Shown in pieces: positions 22,710 through 27,049 of a stretch of DNA of 27,049 nt (the stretch's first letter is position 1; the number at the start of each line of letters is the position of its first letter). The notes beneath the pieces were generated by a model. It was given only the letters and a program-made list of their open reading frames with translations. It searched no databases and was not told the DNA's origin. Source of the DNA: CALKWS01 sp035302405 (GTDB taxonomy: Bacteria > Actinomycetota > Actinomycetes > Actinomycetales > Beutenbergiaceae); contig DATGSR010000225.1 in NCBI GenBank assembly GCA_035302405.1, positions 1 to 27,049 on the forward strand, read 5' to 3'. The position numbers and the translations under genes were made by a program.

Positions 22710-22908
22710 CTGCTCCCCAGACCGGTGCTCCGCGTGACGTTGGTCGGTGCCACTGGTGCGGTGGAGCCGAGTGTCACTTGTGCAGCAGGACAAGGCCGGC
22801 GCTGCTCCTACACCCGTCGTCACGGTCTGCGGCCGACCACCCGTTGAAGCCCACGTGGCCAGGCCGCCTTGGTGGGGCGCACCGGTAGTGCTGGGGGAGA
22901 ATGTCGGG

Positions 22909-24123
22909 GTGCGGATCCTCATTGCCCCAGACCAGTTCGGCGGCGCACTCTCAGCAGTGCAGGCGGCTGCGGCGATGGCTGCGCCATGGGAGCAAGCCGG
23001 TCATCGCGCCACCCTCAGACCGATGAGCGACGGCGGAAGCGGGCTCGTGGAGGCTGTGCACAGCACCCGCGGCGGTGAACTTGTGCCGGTTAACGTTCCG
23101 GGCACGCTCGGCCAGGAGGTGCCGGCGGCAGTCCTGCATGTACCGGGCCGGGGCGGGGGCACGGCGTACATCGAACCGGCCGCAGTGCTCGCCCCCTCCT
23201 GCAGCCACCAGGCGGAAGACGTCGTGACGGCAGGGAGCAGTGCGGGTGTTGCCGACCTGGTCCGTGCCGCCGTGCAGACCGGGGCTGGGCGGATCGTCAT
23301 CGGTTTGGGAGCCTCACCCACTCACGACGGCGGAGTGGGGATGCTCCGCCGGTTCGAGCAGTTGCTCTCCACCGGCGAGGCGCCCGATCTACCGAATGCA
23401 GGCGGCGTGGCCGACGTCACAACGCATCAGGTGGCCGGCCCGACAGATCGGGGGCCGTGGCAGGCGCTCGGTCCGGTGCGCCATCGGCTTGCCGACACCG
23501 ACCTGGTTGTCGCCGTCGCGCAGGACACACCCCTGCTCGGGTTGCACGGCGCCGGGGCGCAACTGCAGAAATTCGGCCTGTCCGCCGGCGCCGCCCAGCG
23601 TATGGAACGGCGCACCGCCGATCTGGCCCACCACGCCTTCGAGCAGGCCAGGAACTTGCCGCCGCTTCGCATCAGTCTGGACGCTGCTGCGGAGGTCGCC
23701 GGCCCGGGAGCTCCGTACACCGGCGCCGGAGGCGGGGTCGCGTTCATGCTCGGGCTGCTGGGGGCGCGGTTGCTCCCGGGGGCACAGGTACTCGCCGGTG
23801 AACTCGGGCTGCGGGAGACCTTGGGAGAGGCAGACCTGGTCCTCACCGGCACAGCATCACTGGACAACCACTCGATGCATCAGGGTGTGGTGCCAACGGT
23901 TGGCACCTTGACGGCCGAGTACGGGCTGCCGGTAGTGGCACTGGCGCATGACGTCATGGTCAACCGCCGGGAACTGGCCAACGTCGGCGTCAGCGCTGCG
24001 TACCCGCTGATCGATCGACCACTGGTGCCGGGAAGCAGACCCGAGTCACGCGAGCCAGTGGATCCAGCCGACGCCCTTCGAGCCCGCTCCGCACGTGTCC
24101 TGCGGAACTGGGCGCCCCGGTGA
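22909..24123 (+). CDS. Glycerate kinase family protein with degenerate C-terminal motif
   Basis: 404 aa resembling bacterial glycerate 2-kinases: ILIAPDQFGGALSAVQAA at the N-terminus (family PDsFKgslsa), PMSDGGSGLVEAV (pmaDGGeGt), VIGLGASPTHDGGVGML (GiGGSAtnDgG), APYTGAGGGVAFMLG, and DLVLTGTASLDNHS. In related proteins the last motif continues TGE..-D..S..GK; here the Glu is Thr and the Gly-Lys is replaced by HQG, so the protein may be weak, inactive or altered in substrate. Start GTG 22909 is chosen because the family motif follows immediately and a GAGAAT -10-like hexamer ends 6 nt upstream; the frame is open upstream to 22747 but without homology. Followed by a stop-codon repeat, then erpA. 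Confidence 0.8.
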   Translation: MRILIAPDQFGGALSAVQAAAAMAAPWEQAGHRATLRPMSDGGSGLVEAVHSTRGGELVPVNVPGTLGQEVPAAVLHVPGRGGGTAYIEPAAVLAPSCSHQAEDVVTAGSSAGVADLVRAAVQTGAGRIVIGLGASPTHDGGVGMLRRFEQLLSTGEAPDLPNAGGVADVTTHQVAGPTDRGPWQALGPVRHRLADTDLVVAVAQDTPLLGLHGAGAQLQKFGLSAGAAQRMERRTADLAHHAFEQARNLPPLRISLDAAAEVAGPGAPYTGAGGGVAFMLGLLGARLLPGAQVLAGELGLRETLGEADLVLTGTASLDNHSMHQGVVPTVGTLTAEYGLPVVALAHDVMVNRRELANVGVSAAYPLIDRPLVPGSRPESREPVDPADALRARSARVLRNWAPR

Positions 24124-24180
24124 TTTGCCAGGCGACGCCGCGATGATTTGCGGGACCCCGGCGCCTGCTTGACCCGCCCC
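24121..24180. repeat. 23-nt tandem repeat spanning the glycerate kinase-like stop codon
   Basis: TGATTTGC at 24121 (TGA is the stop) recurs at 24144, with similar GC-rich sequence following, and a weaker TGCTTGACC at 24166. Spacings 23 and 22 nt. The bases before each copy also match (CGCCCCGG and CGCCGCGA). Two clear units, one doubtful. Confidence 0.7.
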
Positions 24181-24213
24181 CGAGTTCGGTCGCACATAGA
24201 CGACCGCAGGGGG
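24177..24213. promoter_or_regulatory. Inverted repeat ahead of the erpA promoter
   Basis: CCCCC (24177-24181), CGGTCG (24187-24192), CGACCG (24201-24206) and GGGGG (24209-24213) form a nested inverted repeat with an asymmetric internal loop. It ends 2 nt before a TACAGT -10 at 24215-24220, so it covers the -35 region. It could be an operator for the Fe-S carrier gene or a T-less terminator of the upstream gene. Confidence 0.4.
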
Positions 24214-24214
24214 T

Positions 24215-24220
24215 TACAGT
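24215..24220 (+). promoter_or_regulatory. Candidate -10 of erpA
   Basis: TACAGT matches TAnnnT and would give a leader of about 35 nt containing the GGAGAGG ribosome site. Confidence 0.4.
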
Positions 24221-24261
24221 GGTGTTCAGGCCAGCCCGTTACCCGAGCCGGAGAGGCAACG

Positions 24262-24615
24262 ATGAGCCAGACGACTGAAGAAGAAACAACCCACGAGGTT
24301 CTGCTGACCGATGTGGCAGCAGCCAAGGTGAAAGCGCTGCTGGACCAGGAAGGGCGCGATGATCTGCGCCTGCGTGTCGCGGTCCAGCCCGGTGGTTGTT
24401 CCGGCCTCATCTACCAGTTGTACTTCGATGAGCGTTACCTGGACGGAGACGCGGTCCGGGAGTTCGAAGGGGTCGAGGTCGTGGTGGACAAAATGAGCGT
24501 GCCCTACCTCAGCGGCGCGACCATCGACTTCGCAGACACCATCGAGAAGCAGGGCTTCACGATCGACAACCCGAACGCCGGTGGCTCCTGTGCCTGTGGG
24601 GACTCGTTCCACTGA
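24262..24615 (+). CDS. erpA: Iron-sulfur cluster insertion protein (ErpA/HesB type)
   Basis: A-type carrier that receives Fe-S clusters from the assembly machinery and passes them to apoproteins. 117 aa: an acidic N-terminus, then LTDVAAAKVKALLDQEGRDDLRLRVAVQPGGCSGLIYQLYF with the first ligand Cys in GGCSG, and the C-terminal pair in GGSCACGDSF (C-x-C). Length and the three cysteines are standard. GGAGAGG lies 5 nt before ATG 24262. It precedes an FKBP lipoprotein and the cytochrome oxidase genes, the arrangement I remember from other actinobacteria. The FKBP reading frame starts within or just after its stop codon. Confidence 0.95.
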   Translation: MSQTTEEETTHEVLLTDVAAAKVKALLDQEGRDDLRLRVAVQPGGCSGLIYQLYFDERYLDGDAVREFEGVEVVVDKMSVPYLSGATIDFADTIEKQGFTIDNPNAGGSCACGDSFH

Positions 24616-25553
24616 ACGGCCGAACCCGAGGCCGGGGCCGTATCGCGGCATTGACCGCGGCCTTGCTGATAGTTGTCGCGAGTTGTTCAACAGGGCCCGA
24701 CGATGCGGGCACGACCGACGACGCAGCGGCTCATGAGGATCTGCCGCAGGTCGACGCCCAATACGGCGGTGATGCTGCGCTGTCCTTCCCGCAGAGCGAC
24801 CCACCGGGGGAGTTGCGGGTCGAAGTTCTCGCTGAAGGGGACGGGCCGGTGGTTGAGGACGGTGCGGCGGTCCTGGCCGACTACGCGGGTCACGTGTGGG
24901 GCAGCGGTGAACCGTTCGATAGTTCTTTCGACCGGGGCGCACCGGCGCTATTCCCACTGAATGGAGTCATCGAGGGGTGGAGCCAGGGCATTCCGGGTCA
25001 CGAAGCCGGTTCGCGACTTCTCATCTCTATCCCGCCCGAACTCGGCTATGGCCCCTCCGGCGGTACACCTGATGGGCGCATCGGCCCCGACGACACCATC
25101 GTTTTCGTTGTCGATGTGATCGAAGCGGTGAACCCGACGGACGCCGGCGCGGCCGATGCCACCGTCGTGGCCGACGAGGACGAACTGCCGGTCAGTTTGG
25201 ACGCCGGCCCCGGTGAACCGGTGATGCCCCACGTGCGCGATGGGGCCGAGGTGCCGGAAGAACCGACGGTGGAGATCATCGCCGAGGGCGACGGACCGCA
25301 GGCCGAGTCCGGTGACGACGTGGTGGTGGCCTACTCGATCATCACCTGGACGAACAGCGAGCAGGAGAGTACCTGGCCCCAGTTCGAGGGCAGCCAGCCG
25401 GTACCTGAGGTCGCTCGGCTGGGTGCGGGGCAGTGGTATGACTTACTCGCTGATGTGCCCACCGGGTCCAGAGTGCTACTCACCTTGCCGGGGGGCGAAT
25501 CCGGTGAGGGTGTGGCGATCGTGGCTGATCTGTTACTGACGCACTCCAACTGA
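24612..25553 (+). CDS. FKBP-type peptidyl-prolyl isomerase lipoprotein, two FKBP domains
   Basis: Extracytoplasmic cis-trans prolyl isomerase anchored by a lipid. The signal RTRGRGR, then IAALTAALLIVVAS, then lipobox Cys (VASC) is complete only if translation begins at CTG 24612, which overlaps the erpA TGA; the alternative TTG 24651 leaves an implausibly short uncharged signal, so the start is uncertain. Domain one (GDGPVVEDGAAVLADYAGHV ... PFDSSF ... VIEGWSQGIPGHEAGSRLLI ... LGYG) has the FKBP core including DSSFDRG, VIEGW and GYG. Domain two (AEGDGPQAESGDDVVVAYSI ... LLADVPTGSRVLLTLPGGE) lacks VI.GW and LGYG and is probably inactive. About 313 aa. The stop is in a 20-nt tandem duplication. 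Next to cytochrome oxidase, a role in folding exported proteins is plausible but unproven. Confidence 0.85.
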   Translation: MNGRTRGRGRIAALTAALLIVVASCSTGPDDAGTTDDAAAHEDLPQVDAQYGGDAALSFPQSDPPGELRVEVLAEGDGPVVEDGAAVLADYAGHVWGSGEPFDSSFDRGAPALFPLNGVIEGWSQGIPGHEAGSRLLISIPPELGYGPSGGTPDGRIGPDDTIVFVVDVIEAVNPTDAGAADATVVADEDELPVSLDAGPGEPVMPHVRDGAEVPEEPTVEIIAEGDGPQAESGDDVVVAYSIITWTNSEQESTWPQFEGSQPVPEVARLGAGQWYDLLADVPTGSRVLLTLPGGESGEGVAIVADLLLTHSN

Positions 25554-25585
25554 GTGGGTACCGACCCAACTGAGTAGGCACCGGC
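25546..25585. repeat. 20-nt tandem duplication spanning the FKBP stop codon
   Basis: CCAACTGAGTGGGTACCGAC (25546-25565) is followed directly by CCAACTGAGTAGGCACCGGC (25566-25585), 17 of 20 identical. The TGA of the first copy (25551-25553) is the FKBP stop; the second copy keeps TGA. Confidence 0.85.
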
Positions 25586-25735
25586 CGGCAACCAAGAGCC
25601 GTCCGCTGGGCTGCGAGCCGCTGCACTTCCGCGAGATCACGCGGCTGAGAGGACGCTGCACAGCGATGGCGCCAGCATGTGTTCGAAGCGTTGACAAGCG
25701 GTGGTCGGCGCCGGTGGGGCAGGGGGCGCGTTGCG

Positions 25736-25764
25736 TTGGCCCACCCCCCGAGAGGGGATAGGCT
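25736..25764 (+). promoter_or_regulatory. Candidate ctaC promoter
   Basis: TTGGCC (25736-25741), 17-nt spacer, TAGGCT (25759-25764). Transcription would start near 25771, giving a leader with GGAAGG at 25788-25793, 10 nt before GTG 25804. The rest of the 250-nt gap upstream shows only the FKBP repeat and no gene. Confidence 0.4.
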
Positions 25765-25803
25765 GGGGCCAGTTCACCCATGACATCGGAAGGCGTCAGC
25801 ATC

Positions 25804-26700
25804 GTGTCCGTTCCTCCTGTACGGAGATCACCTTCGCGCAAGGCAAGGTTCGTAGCACTCGGTTTGGTCGGGATGCTCGCACTAGCAGGCTGTTCCGTGG
25901 AGCAGGCCCAACGCGGGTGGCTACCCGGCCCGGAAGGTATGACCGAACACACCGACACATTGGTGGAGTTCTGGGTCAACACCTGGATCGCAGCACTCTT
26001 CGTGGGCTTCCTGGTGTGGGGCCTGCTGATCTGGTGCGTGATCGTCTACCGCAAACGCAAGCACGACAACACCCTGCCGGTGCAGTTGCGCTACCACCTG
26101 CCGCTGGAGTTGCTCTACACCTTCGTCCCGGTAGTGATGGTCGGCGTGCTGTTCTACTACACCGCCAACATTCAAGAGGAACAGACCGACGTCACCGGCG
26201 AGGTCGACCACACCATCGAAGTGATCGGCCGCCAGTGGGCCTTCGACTTCAACTACGTCGATGAGGACGTGTGGGACACCGGAGATCCCTGGGACAACGA
26301 CGTGATCCCCGACGACACCGTCGTGACCGCGCCGGACGAAGTACCCACGCTGGTGCTCCCCGTGGACCAAACCGTGGAGTTCGTGGTGCTCTCCCGGGAC
26401 GTCGCGCACTCATTCTGGGTGCCGGCGTTCATTTTCAAGCTCGACATGCTTCCCGGGGAGCGGAACGAATTCCACCTGACACCTGGCGTGGAAGGCACCT
26501 ACATCGGCAAGTGCGCCGAACTTTGCGGCGAATTCCACGCGAACATGCTTTTCAACGTCGAGGTCGTCTCCCAAGAGGAGTATGACCAGCACATCGAGGA
26601 CCTGCGTGCGGCCGGCCAAACCGGCCAGTTGGGCGAGGAACTCGACCGGATCTCCATGCCGGCCCACCAGAACCGCCCCGGGACGGGAGAGGAAGACTGA
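25804..26700 (+). CDS. ctaC: Cytochrome c oxidase subunit II
   Basis: Carries the CuA centre of the aa3 oxidase and receives electrons from the bc1-cc complex. About 298 aa: a lipoprotein-type signal ending LALAGC, two transmembrane helices (NTWIAALFVGFLVWGLLIWCVIV and ELLYTFVPVVMVGVLFYYTA), then the cupredoxin domain with GRQWAFDFNYVD, SRDVAHSFWVPAFIFKLDM (ligand His) and the CuA loop GKCAELCGEFHANM (two Cys, Glu, His, Met). An Asp-rich insert (DEDVWDTGDPWDNDVIPDD) follows the first cupredoxin strands. The frame also opens at ATG 25780 (8 residues longer); GTG 25804 is preferred for its ribosome site. The stop overlaps the ctaD start by one base (TGATG). Confidence 0.95.
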   Translation: MSVPPVRRSPSRKARFVALGLVGMLALAGCSVEQAQRGWLPGPEGMTEHTDTLVEFWVNTWIAALFVGFLVWGLLIWCVIVYRKRKHDNTLPVQLRYHLPLELLYTFVPVVMVGVLFYYTANIQEEQTDVTGEVDHTIEVIGRQWAFDFNYVDEDVWDTGDPWDNDVIPDDTVVTAPDEVPTLVLPVDQTVEFVVLSRDVAHSFWVPAFIFKLDMLPGERNEFHLTPGVEGTYIGKCAELCGEFHANMLFNVEVVSQEEYDQHIEDLRAAGQTGQLGEELDRISMPAHQNRPGTGEED

Positions 26701-27049
26701 TGGCAGTCGATGAACGTGATGTCCAGACACAGGATGTGCGAGGGGCTGACCATCCGATAGCGCCGGCTCGCCGCCCCCTGGGCGGTTCGGTCTTGCGGTG
26801 GATCACCACCACTGATCACAAGGTGATCGGGAACCTGTACCTGGTCACCTCCTTCATCTTCTTCGCCTTCGGCGGGCTGCTGGCGATGGTGATCCGGGCG
26901 GAGTTGTACGCGCCGGGCATCCAGGTTGTTGCCAGTGCGGAGCAGTACAACCAGTACTTCACGATGCACGGCACGATCATGTTGCTGTTGTTCGCCACCC
27001 CGCTGTTCGCCGGGTTCGCCAACGCGATCATGCCGTTGCAGATCGGCGC
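26700..27049 (+). CDS. ctaD: Cytochrome c oxidase subunit I, N-terminal part (partial)
   Basis: Catalytic haem-copper subunit of aa3 oxidase; the first 116 codons are present and the frame runs off the window. After a polar N-terminus comes RWITTTDHKVIGNLYLV, the usual start of the first helix, then SFIFFAFGGLLAMVIRAEL, and the second helix YFTMHGTIMLLLFATPLFAG with the low-spin haem a ligand His in MHGTIM, then FANAIMPLQIGA. Start ATG 26700 is translationally coupled to ctaC through TGATG. Confidence 0.96.
   Translation, partial: MAVDERDVQTQDVRGADHPIAPARRPLGGSVLRWITTTDHKVIGNLYLVTSFIFFAFGGLLAMVIRAELYAPGIQVVASAEQYNQYFTMHGTIMLLLFATPLFAGFANAIMPLQIG

Overview
The window is about 27 kb of a high-GC actinobacterial chromosome, probably from the order Micrococcales. 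The evidence is GC-rich wobble positions, many GTG starts, short 5' leaders with TAnnnT -10 hexamers, an actinobacterial RNase P RNA, polyphosphate glucokinase, and the block glnA2-glnE-glnA1-RDD-DUF4191-dlaT-lpd, which matches Mycobacterium tuberculosis Rv2215-Rv2222c as I remember it. The family assignment is only a guess. I see no insertion sequence, prophage, tRNA, CRISPR array or resistance gene; this is a housekeeping core region.

Layout. 1-279: 3' end of a class V aminotransferase-like gene. 308-676: rnpB. 764-1567 (-): ppgK. 1691-2837 (+): a small SPOR-like protein overlapping an exported zinc amidase. 3008-5509 (-): nadE then panB. 5611-10040 (+): glnA2 and glnE, convergent with glnA1 (10111-11535, -). 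11762-12166 (+): RDD membrane protein. 12371-13084 (-): DUF4191 protein. 13366-14850 (+): a degenerate membrane-anchored kinase-like protein. 14980-20074 (-): pepA, lpd and a two-lipoyl-domain E2. 20126-22023 (+): two small membrane proteins and pyrD. 22086-22697 (-): DUF3043 protein. 22909-27049 (+): glycerate kinase-like protein, an ErpA-type A-type carrier, an FKBP lipoprotein, ctaC and the start of ctaD.

Functional themes are nitrogen assimilation (GlnA1 controlled by GlnE, with a non-adenylylatable GlnA2 paralogue), cofactors and central metabolism (pantothenate, NAD, E2/E3 of 2-oxoacid dehydrogenases, pyrimidines), cell-wall turnover, and respiration (an Fe-S carrier next to cytochrome oxidase).

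The most unusual signal is not a gene. At many free gene ends the last few coding bases, including the stop codon, are the first unit of a short degenerate tandem repeat that runs into the intergenic DNA. Clear cases are the amidase (32-33 nt, 5 units), glnA1 (23 nt, 3), RDD (20-26 nt, about 8), DUF3043 (19 nt, 2), glycerate kinase (23 nt, 2-3), FKBP (20 nt, 2) and pyrD (18-19 nt, 3); ppgK is a weaker case. The unit sequence differs at every locus, so this is not one dispersed element but the same architecture arising repeatedly from local sequence. A second pattern is a set of apparently leaderless genes in which a TAnnnT-like hexamer ends 6-7 nt before the ATG/GTG. Third, the lipB-lipA pair normally found beside dlaT is absent and the kinase-like gene lies in that interval.
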